Assembly (NCBI GenBank): GCA_963799065.1
Contig: CAWCVJ010000001.1
Coordinates: 496,001-560,000, forward strand
Length of the DNA: 64,000 nt
From: JAJPHW01 sp963799065
GTDB lineage: Bacteria; Acidobacteriota; Terriglobia; Terriglobales; Acidobacteriaceae
Direction of reading: 5' to 3'
Shown here in pieces: positions 28,360-36,749 of this stretch. The position numbers were made by a program, and so were the translations under genes. The notes beneath the pieces were generated by a model that saw only the letters and a program-made list of their open reading frames with translations, was not told the DNA's origin and searched no databases. The first letter of the stretch is position 1; each line of letters begins with the position of its first letter.

Positions 28360-29703
28360 TTGAACGCAAGACCTTCCAGCCTCGTGAGCGCTCGCCAGTT
28401 GCCGCTGATCGCCACCTGCGCCGTTCTGCTACTGCAGGCTTGGCGGCTCACCCGCGTTCTCTGGGAAAACGCCGTGAGCCTGCTTTACCGCGACCAGTGG
28501 GATTTCTACAATCCGCTATTTCGGCACGCCTCGTGGTGGCAGACATTTGTCTATCAACACGGCCCGCACCGCGAGGGTGTTGGGCTCATGCTCGACCGGA
28601 TTGTTTTGGAGGCTACGTCTTGGAATGCGCGTTCCGAAGCAATGCTCATGGCGGGGGCGCTGTTCTTGGCAGCGATCGCATTTTTGTCTCTTAAGAAACG
28701 TCTCTTGGCAGAGATTTCGTATTCCGACGTCATAATTCCTTGTTTGGTCATGACATTTAGCCAAATGGAAGCCCTGACCGTCGCGCCCAATCCCTCCTAT
28801 TCGGCCGCGCCGGAATTGCTGATTGCGCTATATTGCGTGGCCTGGCTAATTTCGCCGCCAGCTCTGAGCTATGCGCTTATTCTGCTAACAAATTTCCTGC
28901 TGATCTATACCGGCTTCGGGATTTTCATGGGGCCGATTACGATCGCGCTGTTTGCCGTCGAAGTGTTGGGCGCGGCGCGGAACGGGCGATCCGTCATTCC
29001 GTCAATTGCTGGCCTGCTCGTTGCGGGATTGTCGTTGGCCAGTTTCTTCCACAACTATCGTTGGGATCCGGCCGTGTCATGCTTCGTTTTTCCCGATCCG
29101 CATCCTTGGAAATATCTGTGGTTCTTAAGTCTCGCGTTTGCCTACTTCCTCAACATCTTCAGTCCTCATTCGATCACTCTGGCAACGGTCCTGGGCGGAT
29201 TGCTCGTATTGGTCGAGATCGCCATTTTTCTCTGGCATGGCAGACGCCTCCTCTTGAATCGAGCGCCGGTCGCGATTGATCGAGTGATCGTCGCCTTACT
29301 CGGATTCTCACTTTTGTTTTTGTGGGATGCGGCGGTTGGACGCGTTTGCACCGGCATGCCCGAAGCTGCCCAGACCTCTCGCTACATGGGCTTACTTATA
29401 CCGGCGTTTCTAGCGCTGTACTTTCATCTGCTCACCCGGCAGGCATCGCTTTGGAAGACCATCTCGATCTGGGCTCTGGCTTTAATTTTGATTCCGAGCA
29501 CGCTTAAGGCTCCGAGGCAATATCTGAACGATCTCAACGCTTCCAAGAAGCTATGGATCGAATGCATCATCATGAGCAACGACATCGCCGCCTGCGATAG
29601 CAGCGCGAAATTCATGCCGTATCCGAACCCGCCCGCGACGCAGATGAGGGATAAGCTCGATTTCTTGCGGGAACATCGGTTGAACCTGTATTCGGGACGA
29701 TAG
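28360..29703 (+). CDS. polytopic membrane protein of unknown function
   Basis: About 447 residues from a TTG; a GTG eight codons on is an alternative, and neither has a clear ribosome site. At least nine hydrophobic segments are visible (for example LPLIATCAVLLLQAW, AMLMAGALFLAAIAFL, ALILLTNFLLIYTGFGIFMGPITIALFAV, VIVALLGFSLLFLWDAAV, MGLLIPAFLALYFHLL). The first extracytoplasmic loop holds YRDQWDFYNPLFRHASWW and YQHGPHREG, acidic and histidine residues placed as in GT-C membrane glycosyltransferases. That resemblance is architectural only. The gene is divergent from the GNAT gene and 83 bases before an exported protein on the same strand. Confidence 0.7.
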   Translation: MNARPSSLVSARQLPLIATCAVLLLQAWRLTRVLWENAVSLLYRDQWDFYNPLFRHASWWQTFVYQHGPHREGVGLMLDRIVLEATSWNARSEAMLMAGALFLAAIAFLSLKKRLLAEISYSDVIIPCLVMTFSQMEALTVAPNPSYSAAPELLIALYCVAWLISPPALSYALILLTNFLLIYTGFGIFMGPITIALFAVEVLGAARNGRSVIPSIAGLLVAGLSLASFFHNYRWDPAVSCFVFPDPHPWKYLWFLSLAFAYFLNIFSPHSITLATVLGGLLVLVEIAIFLWHGRRLLLNRAPVAIDRVIVALLGFSLLFLWDAAVGRVCTGMPEAAQTSRYMGLLIPAFLALYFHLLTRQASLWKTISIWALALILIPSTLKAPRQYLNDLNASKKLWIECIIMSNDIAACDSSAKFMPYPNPPATQMRDKLDFLREHRLNLYSGR

Positions 29704-29786
29704 ACGCAAGGGCGTTGTGACACTCGTAATCTTGGCAGGGACGCCCTTTCTCCGCGAAACTTACGTCGAGTGCGAAGGGCGTCGGA

Positions 29787-30506
29787 ATGCTGAACAAAAC
29801 TCTTGGCATCGTTGCCGGAATGTTGACCCTGGTTGCCGGTGCTTATTTCATGTTGAAGCCCACAGCGGACTTGGCTCCTGTTTTGGTCAGCCAGAAGCGA
29901 GAGCTGGCTGTCACGCAAGACTCGAATGCAGAAATTGCCAAGGGCGATCCCGAGATCGGTGAGACCCTGAAGACCTCCAGCGTCAAGGTGGGAGTGCTTG
30001 CGGGTCACGACGCCGACTCAGCACCGCTTCCTAAAGGGTTGCTCGGTGATCAGGCGTCGAGTACGTATCAGCAGACTTCGGATGAGCGGGTAATCGGTAC
30101 GCCACTCCCCATCGACCACGTTGTTCAAACGAACACTCGTGGCACTAATCGTCTGGTTCATGGTCGATTGCGCCTGACTGGCCACAAGGTGTTCGCTTTC
30201 GTCGTGCCCGCTCACGAAATCCGTTCCGTTCTACACGGTCAATTCACGGCTTCGAGCACCAACGATGGGGATCGGCAAGATCCCGAGCAAATTGACGTTT
30301 TGTTGATGAGCGAACAAGAGTTCAACGATTTCGCTCATGATCGGCCAGGAGAGACCACCTTTACGCATACTTCTTCTGAAGGCTCAGTAAGCTGGATTTT
30401 GAAGGCCACGGCGTCCCAATCGCAGAAGTACTACCTCGTTCTGCGCAATGCTTCGCTTCAGTCCGATGTTTTCGTGCAGGCGGACTTCGCGGTGGATTTC
30501 GACTGA
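29787..30506 (+). CDS. membrane-anchored or exported protein of unknown function
   Basis: A 239-residue protein with an N-terminal hydrophobic segment (NKTLGIVAGMLTLVAGAYFML) that works as signal anchor or signal peptide. The middle is hydrophilic and probably disordered. The last 100 residues look like a beta-sandwich (LVHGRLRLTGHKVFAFVVPAHEIRS, WILKATASQSQKYYLVLRNASLQSDVFVQADFAVDFD). No family recognised. It follows the polytopic membrane protein and may be cotranscribed. Confidence 0.65.
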   Translation: MLNKTLGIVAGMLTLVAGAYFMLKPTADLAPVLVSQKRELAVTQDSNAEIAKGDPEIGETLKTSSVKVGVLAGHDADSAPLPKGLLGDQASSTYQQTSDERVIGTPLPIDHVVQTNTRGTNRLVHGRLRLTGHKVFAFVVPAHEIRSVLHGQFTASSTNDGDRQDPEQIDVLLMSEQEFNDFAHDRPGETTFTHTSSEGSVSWILKATASQSQKYYLVLRNASLQSDVFVQADFAVDFD

Positions 30507-30541
30507 GAGTCGGGTGAGGGGTACGTTCGGCCCGAGTGGAT

Positions 30542-30859
30542 TCAACTCACTGCGGTTCCTTCGGGTATGTCGTCGGGCCAGCGCCGTGAGCCGTGAAGCA
30601 CGCGCAAGATTCGGACAATGTTCCCCTCGATGAGATAAGCGGCGATATAGGGCGTGCGGCCAATCACCAGTTCTCGCGTTCCCTCGATGCGACCGGGGCG
30701 GCCACTTTGCGGAAACTGGATTAACATTTCGACCCGCTCCCGGATGCGGTTGTCGACCGTGATGGCGGCTTGCGGGCTGTCGGCCTCGATGTAGTCGAAG
30801 ATCGCATCGCGGTCGGCCAAAGCGTAGGCCGACCACTCGAGCCATATGCGCTTAGGCAT
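30542..30859 (-). CDS. RelE/ParE-family toxin
   Basis: A 105-residue protein with the ParE fold pattern: W..A..D..AIFDYIEADSPQAAITVDNRI, LIQFPQSGRPGR..GTRELVIGRTPYIAAYLI and VRILRVLHGSRRWP. ParE toxins poison gyrase, RelE toxins cut mRNA on the ribosome; the GRPGRIEGTRELV and LRVLHGSRRWP motifs fit ParE better. It lies six bases downstream of its antitoxin, on the same strand. Confidence 0.9.
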   Translation of the reverse strand: MPKRIWLEWSAYALADRDAIFDYIEADSPQAAITVDNRIRERVEMLIQFPQSGRPGRIEGTRELVIGRTPYIAAYLIEGNIVRILRVLHGSRRWPDDIPEGTAVS

Positions 30860-30865
30860 GACGAA

Positions 30866-31162
30866 TTATCGCGCTTTGCGGAGCGCGGCGGCCCGGCGCT
30901 TGGCGAAGTGGGCTTCGACCTTCTTGTGCGGAATAGTCGGTCGAGGGTCGCTCAGCGCTTCCTGCACCTTGGCCCGGAACCATGCGTCGTGGGCGGCGCT
31001 GTCAACAGTTAAAGCGAACGGGAGCGCGCCTTCGTTGGCGGTACGGGTCAACAGAATGCGTACTGCCTCTGAGACTGTAATCCCCAACTCTTCCAGTACT
31101 TCCGTCGCACGCTGTTTCACAGCGGGATGGATCCGGGTTTGCACCAAGGCGTTTGCGGGCAT
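30866..31162 (-). CDS. RelB/DinJ-family antitoxin
   Basis: A 98-residue antitoxin. The N-terminus (MPANALVQTRIHPAVKQRATEVLEELGITVSEAVRILLTR) is the RelB/DinJ ribbon-helix-helix pattern that binds DNA. The rest is a basic helix that should wrap the toxin (PHKKVEAHFAKRRAAALRKAR). An in-frame ATG 36 bases upstream is possible; AAGGAG lies between the two. Gene order is antitoxin then toxin. Confidence 0.88.
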   Translation of the reverse strand: MPANALVQTRIHPAVKQRATEVLEELGITVSEAVRILLTRTANEGALPFALTVDSAAHDAWFRAKVQEALSDPRPTIPHKKVEAHFAKRRAAALRKAR

Positions 31163-31293
31163 GAGAGGGCTGCTTCTCCTTTCGCTATTGTACTTCATGT
31201 GAATTACAAGCGAGAAGGCTGGCCAAACTGCGCTTCTGGCATCCAGAGACGGACTTGCTTTAGGGATGGGCTTGGCGAGAGAATCGGCTTGTC

Positions 31294-31461
31294 ATGGCGT
31301 TTAAAGACGAGGACATAGATTCAGTCATCGAGCAAGCCAAGCGCTTGCCTTCGACTCACCGCCGCGGGTATGGCGGCTCTAGGGATGATGTCGCTGAGGG
31401 TGCCGATGGCTTACCAACAAAAGTCCCGACTCCTGAAACGCCGGACGACCGTTTTAGTTGA
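31294..31461 (+). CDS. small hydrophilic protein, unknown function
   Basis: A 55-residue reading frame (begins MAFKDEDIDSVIEQAKRLP, ends TPETPDDRFS) with coding-like composition: acidic, with no rare-codon clusters. It stops nine bases before the next small gene, and the pair looks like a unit. There is no strong ribosome site before it. I do not recognise a family. The frame is short enough to be missed by standard cut-offs. Confidence 0.5.
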   Translation: MAFKDEDIDSVIEQAKRLPSTHRRGYGGSRDDVAEGADGLPTKVPTPETPDDRFS

Positions 31462-31470
31462 GAGAAACTT

Positions 31471-31647
31471 ATGCCATCCATCAACGCGCCGGAGTTAGGT
31501 ATTTTCAGGGAAGAAGCGGCAACCGTGCTCGTGTTCACCGACGAGGAATATCAAGAGCTGAGAAATATAGCAGCGCAGATTAAAGCGATTTTGGACCAGG
31601 CGAAGAAGCGCCAGCCGATTGTCGGTCAGCCAATTCAGATCGGCTAA
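31471..31647 (+). CDS. small protein, unknown function
   Basis: A 58-residue frame preceded by GAGAG at a good distance. It reads MPSINAPELGIFREEAATVL then FTDEEYQELRNIAAQIKAIL and ends in QPIVGQPIQIG. One amphipathic helix is likely. It follows the previous 55-residue frame by nine bases. Possibly an accessory or regulatory peptide; no function is proposed. Confidence 0.55.
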   Translation: MPSINAPELGIFREEAATVLVFTDEEYQELRNIAAQIKAILDQAKKRQPIVGQPIQIG

Positions 31648-31788
31648 CGACAAGAAGAAGAAACTGAGCAAAGGGAGGCCGGGCGTGCGCCCCATACCCA
31701 CTCTAGCTATCGCGTGACAATTGCCTCTCTGACCCTGGCGGGGAATAAGGACTGTCAGGGAAATGCGTCGTTCGATGCCTTACTCTGG

Positions 31789-32259
31789 TTACGGCAAGTG
31801 ATCCCAGCAGGCGTCTGGCAAGCGCTGGCGTTCTTTCCATCCGCTCTCGCCAGTCAAAGTAAGCGGCAAGCTTAGGGTCTGCGAAAGTCGGATGCCGCCA
31901 TCGTCCCCTACCTCGTATACATTCTGGAAACTGGATCTGAACGCGATGGCAGGTTTTGCATCCTGCTCAGCTTCGGCTGGATTCTTGTGGCTCTCTGAAT
32001 TGCTGAACGGAATCGTAAACGTGATTACGATCCGATAAGGCCAGATGATTGAGTTCGTTTTCAGGACATCAAAGTCTGCGTTTATCGGAGGACCCCACGT
32101 GCCCTTCGACCATCCGTGTTTGCTAGTTTTTGCTACAACGACTCGCGGTGAGCATTTCTCGATTTCCGAGACCAATGCCCGAGCCTTCGCTTTCGCGTCC
32201 GCATCCGACAATCCCCACATCTGACCAGCGAGAAGCGCCATCAAGAGAACGATTCGCAT
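31789..32259 (-). CDS. exported protein of unknown function
   Basis: A 156-residue protein with a short signal peptide (MRIVLLMALLAGQMWG) and an SD (GGGAAGG, eight bases before the ATG). The mature part has alternating strands (FDVLKTNSIIWPYRIVITFTIPF, IAFRSSFQNVYEV, GIRLSQTLSLPLTLTGES) and two cysteines (C37 and C151) that may pair. No domain recognised. It is separated from dnaK, which reads the other way, by a promoter-bearing gap. Confidence 0.65.
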   Translation of the reverse strand: MRIVLLMALLAGQMWGLSDADAKAKARALVSEIEKCSPRVVVAKTSKHGWSKGTWGPPINADFDVLKTNSIIWPYRIVITFTIPFSNSESHKNPAEAEQDAKPAIAFRSSFQNVYEVGDDGGIRLSQTLSLPLTLTGESGWKERQRLPDACWDHLP

Positions 32260-32413
32260 ATGTCGGCCTTCCCAGAGGAATTATATGCTGAGCTTGGCAC
32301 ACCCACGCGCCCCATTTGATCCGCCCCGTCGTTCCAAGCTCGCGCCCGTCCTATGGACGCATTGCTTTTCCAGCTTCCACCGCATCCTCCCCGCCTCTGT
32401 CCGCATCTAAAAC

Positions 32414-32442
32414 TTGACAATGATTCACTCAGTTCTTATTAT
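32414..32442 (+). promoter_or_regulatory. dnaK promoter
   Basis: Perfect TTGACA, exactly 17 bases, TATTAT. Predicted start near 32449, about 60 bases before the dnaK ATG, inside the CIRCE-like sequence that follows. Confidence 0.75.
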
Positions 32443-32443
32443 C

Positions 32444-32469
32444 GAGATACTCGCAATGTCGAGTGCTAA
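32444..32469 (+). promoter_or_regulatory. degenerate CIRCE-like operator before dnaK
   Basis: The right arm GAGTGCTAA (32461-32469) is a perfect CIRCE half. The left arm, GAGATACTC, keeps only the inner ACTC, and the gap is eight bases rather than nine. It sits at the transcription start, as an HrcA site should, but binding may be weak. Confidence 0.5.
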
Positions 32470-32507
32470 GATTATAAAGGGCTTACGAGATTAAAAGGAG
32501 CCAACTT

Positions 32508-34436
32508 ATGGCTAAAATTATCGGAATTGACCTCGGCACCACTAACTCCTGCGTGGCGGTGATGGAGGGTGGAGAGCCGAAAGTGATACCTAATGAAGAA
32601 GGTGGACGCACCACCCCCTCGGTGGTCGGCTTCACCAAGACCGGCGAACGGCTGGTCGGGCAGGTGGCCAAGCGGCAGGCCATTACCAATCCTGAGAACA
32701 CGGTGTATTCGATCAAGCGCTTTATGGGACGGCGCTTCGACGAAGTCACCGAAGAGATCAAGATGGTGCCGTATAAGGTCGTGAAGTCGGGCGACCACGT
32801 CGCGGTGCTGGCGCAGGGCAAGGAGCATACACCGCCGCAGATTTCGGCGATGATTCTGCAAAAACTGAAGAAGGCGGCAGAAGACTATCTCGGCGAAAAA
32901 GTGACCGAGGCGGTCATCACCGTGCCTGCGTACTTCAATGACGCACAGCGCCAGGCGACCAAAGATGCCGGCCAAATTGCCGGACTCGACGTTAAGCGCA
33001 TCATCAACGAGCCAACGGCGGCAGCGCTGGCCTACGGACTCGACAAGAAGAAAGACGAGACCATCGCGGTCTACGACTTCGGCGGCGGAACGTTCGACAT
33101 TTCCGTCCTGGAAGTCGGCGAGGGCGTGATCGAAGTCAAAGCCACCAATGGGGACACCCACCTCGGCGGCGACAATCTCGACCAACGCATCGTGGATTGG
33201 CTCATCGACGAATTCAAGAAGGACGAAGGCCTTGACCTGCGTGGCAAGGGCAACGAAATGGCTTTGCAGCGTCTGCGGGACGCAGCCGAGCGGGCCAAGA
33301 TCGAGCTTTCGACCACGATGGAGACTGAGATCAATCTGCCATTCATCACGGCGGACGCGAGCGGTCCGAAGCATCTGGTCAAGAAGCTGACCCGGGCGAA
33401 GCTTGAGTCGATGGTGGAAGACATCATCCAGCGGTCGGTGGGGCCTTGCAAACAGTGCCTCAAGGACGCGGGCGTGGACGCAAGCAAGATCGATGAAGTT
33501 GTGTTGGTCGGCGGACAGACGCGTATGCCGCGCATTCAAGCTCTGGTGAAAGAGCTGTTCGGGAAGGAAGGTCACAAGGGCGTTAACCCGGACGAAGTCG
33601 TCGCCATCGGCGCGGCCATTCAGGGCGGCGTTTTGGGCGGCGAAGTGAAAGACTTACTGCTGCTCGACGTGACTCCGCTGTCGCTGTCGATTGAAACTTT
33701 GGGCGGCGTGGCTACGGCTATGATTCCGCGCAACACCACGATTCCGACCCGCAAGACGGAGACGTTTTCAACCGCGGCCGACAATCAGAACTCGGTTGAG
33801 GTTCATGTGCTCCAGGGCGAACGGCCTCTGGCAGCGCAGAATCGGACGCTCGGCAAGTTCCACCTGACGGGCATTCCACCAGCACCGCGCGGCGTGCCGC
33901 AGATCGAGGTAACGTTCGACATTGACGCGAACGGCATTCTCAACGTCACGGCGAAGGACAACGGAACTGGCAAGGACCAGAAGATTACGATCACGTCATC
34001 CTCTGGCTTGAGCAAAGACGAAGTCGAGCGCATGGCCAAGGAAGCCGACGCGCACTCCGCCGAAGATAAGGCGCAGCGCGAGTCGATCGAAGCCAAGAAC
34101 AAGCTCGACAGCATGGTCTACAACGTAGAGAAAATGCTGCGCGAGCAGGGCGACAAGATCGGCGGCTCGGAACGCGGCGACGTCGAGAACGCCATCGCGG
34201 ACGCGAAGAAAGCGCTGGAGTCGAACGACAAGGCGCAGATGGATCGCGCTTTGGAGACGCTGACCAAGTCCTCGCACAAACTGGCGGAGGAAATGTACAA
34301 GGCAGCGCAGGCGCCTCCAACGGCAGGCGCGGGACCGAGCGCGAACGGTGGTCCGGAAACCAACGGACACGCCGCGCCCAAGAAAGACGAAGGCGTGATC
34401 GACGCCGAGTACGTGGACGTGGAAGACAAGAAGTGA
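32508..34436 (+). CDS. dnaK: molecular chaperone DnaK (Hsp70)
   Basis: A 642-residue Hsp70. The nucleotide-binding domain shows IIGIDLGTTNSCVAVMEGG, NEPTAAALAYGLD, VYDFGGGTFDISVLEVG and VGGQTRMPRIQ. The substrate-binding domain has the hydrophobic linker VKDLLLLDVTPLSLSIETLGG and the helical lid. The C-terminus ends in IDAEYVDVEDKK, close to the usual EEVxxK end that binds partners. SD AAGGAG. There is no grpE or dnaJ next to it. A large open frame on the opposite strand is a shadow. Confidence 0.98.
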   Translation: MAKIIGIDLGTTNSCVAVMEGGEPKVIPNEEGGRTTPSVVGFTKTGERLVGQVAKRQAITNPENTVYSIKRFMGRRFDEVTEEIKMVPYKVVKSGDHVAVLAQGKEHTPPQISAMILQKLKKAAEDYLGEKVTEAVITVPAYFNDAQRQATKDAGQIAGLDVKRIINEPTAAALAYGLDKKKDETIAVYDFGGGTFDISVLEVGEGVIEVKATNGDTHLGGDNLDQRIVDWLIDEFKKDEGLDLRGKGNEMALQRLRDAAERAKIELSTTMETEINLPFITADASGPKHLVKKLTRAKLESMVEDIIQRSVGPCKQCLKDAGVDASKIDEVVLVGGQTRMPRIQALVKELFGKEGHKGVNPDEVVAIGAAIQGGVLGGEVKDLLLLDVTPLSLSIETLGGVATAMIPRNTTIPTRKTETFSTAADNQNSVEVHVLQGERPLAAQNRTLGKFHLTGIPPAPRGVPQIEVTFDIDANGILNVTAKDNGTGKDQKITITSSSGLSKDEVERMAKEADAHSAEDKAQRESIEAKNKLDSMVYNVEKMLREQGDKIGGSERGDVENAIADAKKALESNDKAQMDRALETLTKSSHKLAEEMYKAAQAPPTAGAGPSANGGPETNGHAAPKKDEGVIDAEYVDVEDKK

Positions 34437-34442
34437 TGGGGC

Positions 34443-34506
34443 TTTCGCGGGCGTGAGCGAAGCGAGAGCCCGCAGCCGTCATCCTGAGCGAATGCGAAGG
34501 ATCTCG
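34443..34506. repeat. REP-like palindromic element after dnaK
   Basis: Two hairpins side by side: GCGGGC ... GCCCGC around GTGAGCGAAGCGAGA, and GTCATCCTGAGCG ... CGAAGGATCTC. The second is the ATCCT/AGGAT palindrome seen repeatedly between acidobacterial genes; a related fragment is at 3900-3945. Confidence 0.6.
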
Positions 34507-34530
34507 TCAACCAGTGATGAGTTTTACCGA

Positions 34531-34560
34531 AGGACGGGCGCAAGCCCGTCCTGAATTTTT
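34531..34560 (+). terminator. rho-independent terminator of dnaK
   Basis: A 9-bp perfect stem (AGGACGGGC / GCCCGTCCT) capped by a GCAA tetraloop and followed by GAATTTTT. Confidence 0.85.
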
Positions 34561-34592
34561 AGCAGTATTTTTCGCCCAAGGGAGGCAATGAA

Positions 34593-34769
34593 TTGCAATT
34601 TGAACTGAACGGACAGGACTACTACGTCAATTTCGTAGAAGAAGATTCACAGTGGTACGTTTTCGCGCACTCTCCCACGGGAGTGCAGAAGATCCCGGTT
34701 TACGCAGACATGGCGAAATACGACCGCATCGGCGTGCTCGATCTCGGCAGATCGAAGATCCCTAACTAA
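34593..34769 (+). CDS. small conserved-looking protein (TTG start)
   Basis: A 58-residue protein that starts at TTG, seven bases behind GGGAGG; the nearby ATG is in a frame that stops at once. It reads LQFELNGQDYYVNFVEEDSQ, then WYVFAHSPTGVQKIPVYADM and ends GVLDLGRSKIPN, an all-beta pattern resembling small cytosolic proteins that I have seen beside acidobacterial genes. Function unknown. It sits between the dnaK terminator and a convergent cyclophilin. Confidence 0.6.
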   Translation: MQFELNGQDYYVNFVEEDSQWYVFAHSPTGVQKIPVYADMAKYDRIGVLDLGRSKIPN

Positions 34770-34821
34770 TTCCCGAAGCCCCGACGCTGGCGGGCGGAGG
34801 CTGAGTAAGACACCAAGAGGG

Positions 34822-35349
34822 CTATACTCTCTCGATGGTCACAGATTTCAACACGACGTCTTTGTTGGGTTTGTCCTGGCGGTTGCGCGGCTGGGCCACG
34901 ATTTTGTCAGCGACGTTTTGTCCTTCGACCACTTCTCCGAAAATTGTGTGCTTGCCGGTGAGCCACGTGGTCGGAGCGAGGGTAAGGAAAAATTGTGAGC
35001 CGTTGGTGTTGGGGCCGGCATTCGCCATGGCGAGCTTGCCCTTGACGTCGAATTTGTGGGGAGAGCCTTTCGTCTCGTCTTCAAACTGATATCCAGGGCC
35101 GCCCATTCCTGTACCCGCGGGGTCGCCACCCTGAATCATGAAGTCGGGGATGACCCGGTGGAAGATGGTTCCATCGTAGAGTCGGTCTTTGCTTTTCTTG
35201 CGAGTAGTGGGGTGCGTCCACTCGCGCTTGCCCTCGGCCAGCTCGACGAAGTTGGCGACAGTCTTCGGCGCATCTTTTTCGAACAATCGGCAAACGATGG
35301 TTCCCTCGGAGGTTTCAAAGCTAGCGTACAAACCCGGTTGACGGCTCAT
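34822..35349 (-). CDS. peptidyl-prolyl cis-trans isomerase, cyclophilin type, cytoplasmic
   Basis: A 175-residue cyclophilin that speeds proline isomerisation during folding. Key segments: GTIFHRVIPDFMIQGGDPAGTG (the FHR..P.FM.QGGD active-site core), FEDETKG, LAMANAGPNTNGSQFFLTL and GKHTIFGEVVEGQ. No signal peptide, so it acts in the cytoplasm. It follows the exported cyclophilin by 29 bases on the same strand and is likely in the same operon. Confidence 0.95.
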   Translation of the reverse strand: MSRQPGLYASFETSEGTIVCRLFEKDAPKTVANFVELAEGKREWTHPTTRKKSKDRLYDGTIFHRVIPDFMIQGGDPAGTGMGGPGYQFEDETKGSPHKFDVKGKLAMANAGPNTNGSQFFLTLAPTTWLTGKHTIFGEVVEGQNVADKIVAQPRNRQDKPNKDVVLKSVTIERV

Positions 35350-35378
35350 GATTTCCTTTCAAAAAATAAAATTATGCG

Positions 35379-36056
35379 TTATTGCGCTGGCGCGGCCATT
35401 GGTTTCCTGGCGGTGTTGATTGTCTTGACCGGCGCCTTCGCTTTGTCGCCTGTAATGGCAATGTGATTGATCTTCACCGATTCGTAAGGTCGGTCATTCG
35501 AGTCACGGCCGCGACGGGCGATTTGTTTGACGAGTTCGACGGCGGCGTCATCGCACTGACCGAAGATGGTGTATCCGCCATTCAAGCTGGGATAGGCGAT
35601 TTCGGTAATGAAAAATTGTGAGCCGTTGGTATCCGGGCCGGCGTTGGCGTAGGCGAGACGTCCGGGACGATCGAACAACAGGTCGGGGGAAGTTTCGTTC
35701 TTAAATTTGTATCCGGGATCGCCGGCGCCGGTGCCGGCGGGGTCTCCACCTTGAATCATGAAGTTGGGAATCACGCGATGGAAAATAGTTCCGTCGTAAA
35801 GGGGAACGCCATGTTTCTTTTCGTGCGTGACGGGATTGGTCCAGTCTTTGGTTCCGCGAGCGAGGCCGATGAAGTTGGCAACGCCGATGGGAGCCTTGTC
35901 GGGAAAGAGCGTGCAGGTCAGTTTGCCGACGGTGGTGTCGATGACGGCGACGGGTTCAGCGGGTGCTGCGGGCGCTGAAGTTGCGGGTTTGGCAGGGGCG
36001 GTCTGGGCCCAGAGGGTGGCCGAAAGCACGAGCGCGGACAGGGCAATTCGTTTCAT
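35379..36056 (-). CDS. peptidyl-prolyl cis-trans isomerase, cyclophilin type, exported
   Basis: A 225-residue cyclophilin with a signal peptide (MKRIALSALVLSATLWAQT) and an Ala/Pro-rich linker, so it acts in the periplasm. The core has GTIFHRVIPNFMIQGGDPAGTG, YKFKNETS, LAYANAGPDTNGSQFFITE and GYTIFGQCDD. A C-terminal extension (KAPVKTINTARKPMAAPAQ) is basic and probably flexible. It is the first gene of a two-cyclophilin operon that gives one copy to each side of the membrane. Confidence 0.95.
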   Translation of the reverse strand: MKRIALSALVLSATLWAQTAPAKPATSAPAAPAEPVAVIDTTVGKLTCTLFPDKAPIGVANFIGLARGTKDWTNPVTHEKKHGVPLYDGTIFHRVIPNFMIQGGDPAGTGAGDPGYKFKNETSPDLLFDRPGRLAYANAGPDTNGSQFFITEIAYPSLNGGYTIFGQCDDAAVELVKQIARRGRDSNDRPYESVKINHIAITGDKAKAPVKTINTARKPMAAPAQ

Positions 36057-36142
36057 GCAAATGACTCCTGAAATTAAGAGTTGAGGTGAAATCGTATTTT
36101 ACGACACAATTGCATCGGACGGGCTTCGAAGTCCCGAGTCGA

Positions 36143-36658
36143 TTAACGAAGGGCGGCGAGAGCGATGTTGATGCAGACTTCCAGCGGTTGGCTGGTGTCG
36201 ATCAGTATCTTAGGCTGGACGATCTCTTCGAATCGGCTTTTGACTTCCAGATAGAGGCTGAAGTTTCGATTGGCGGCGGGGTGATCGTTTCGCTTGACCT
36301 GAGCTGCAAGGCGTTTTCGAGCGTCCTCGTCGGAGACTACACATTCCAAGATGCGCCACGGCTGGCTCAATGATTCGACGGCGGCGAGGGCGCGGTCGAT
36401 CTGGTATTGGCGGGAGAATGTTCGTCCGTCGAGGAAGATGTGACGCGCGGGATTCTTGCCGAATAGATAGGCGGCGGTTTGCAGCATGATCTCCATGCAG
36501 AAGTCATCCTGTGAGGAGGAGTATTCGATTTCGCTGGCATGGAAGAGGGCGGCGCGGACTCCGTCTTTGTTGAGAACGACGCCCGCAAGTTTGTCTGCGA
36601 GGGCGTACGAAAGAGTGCTCTTCCCAGATCCAGGCAGGCCAGCCATAATAATCAGCAT
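36143..36658 (-). CDS. P-loop small-molecule kinase-like ATPase
   Basis: A 171-residue protein with Walker A GLPGSGKST at residues 7-15 and an AK-like layout: NKDGVRAALF (substrate side), HIFLDGRTFSRQYQIDRAL (Walker B-like strand with D), and a lid-like arginine helix (DEDARKRLAAQVKRND). It resembles the AAA_33/zeta-toxin-like kinases that phosphorylate small molecules or nucleotides. There is no antitoxin beside it, so a zeta-toxin role is unlikely. Substrate unknown. Confidence 0.82.
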   Translation of the reverse strand: MLIIMAGLPGSGKSTLSYALADKLAGVVLNKDGVRAALFHASEIEYSSSQDDFCMEIMLQTAAYLFGKNPARHIFLDGRTFSRQYQIDRALAAVESLSQPWRILECVVSDEDARKRLAAQVKRNDHPAANRNFSLYLEVKSRFEEIVQPKILIDTSQPLEVCINIALAALR

Positions 36659-36749
36659 CTAGCGATTAAATCAGAAACATTGTTTCGTCTGAGGGGCAAT
36701 GAGCCTGCTTCAGCGAATTTTCAATTTCACCCTACGGAAAGCTATTCCT

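Noticed and set aside
32472..33575. 367-codon frame opposite dnaK
   Set aside because: Shadow of dnaK, which has complete Hsp70 motifs in its own frame.
36143..36658. Zeta-type toxin
   Set aside because: P-loop and layout fit a small-molecule kinase, and there is no neighbouring antitoxin gene.
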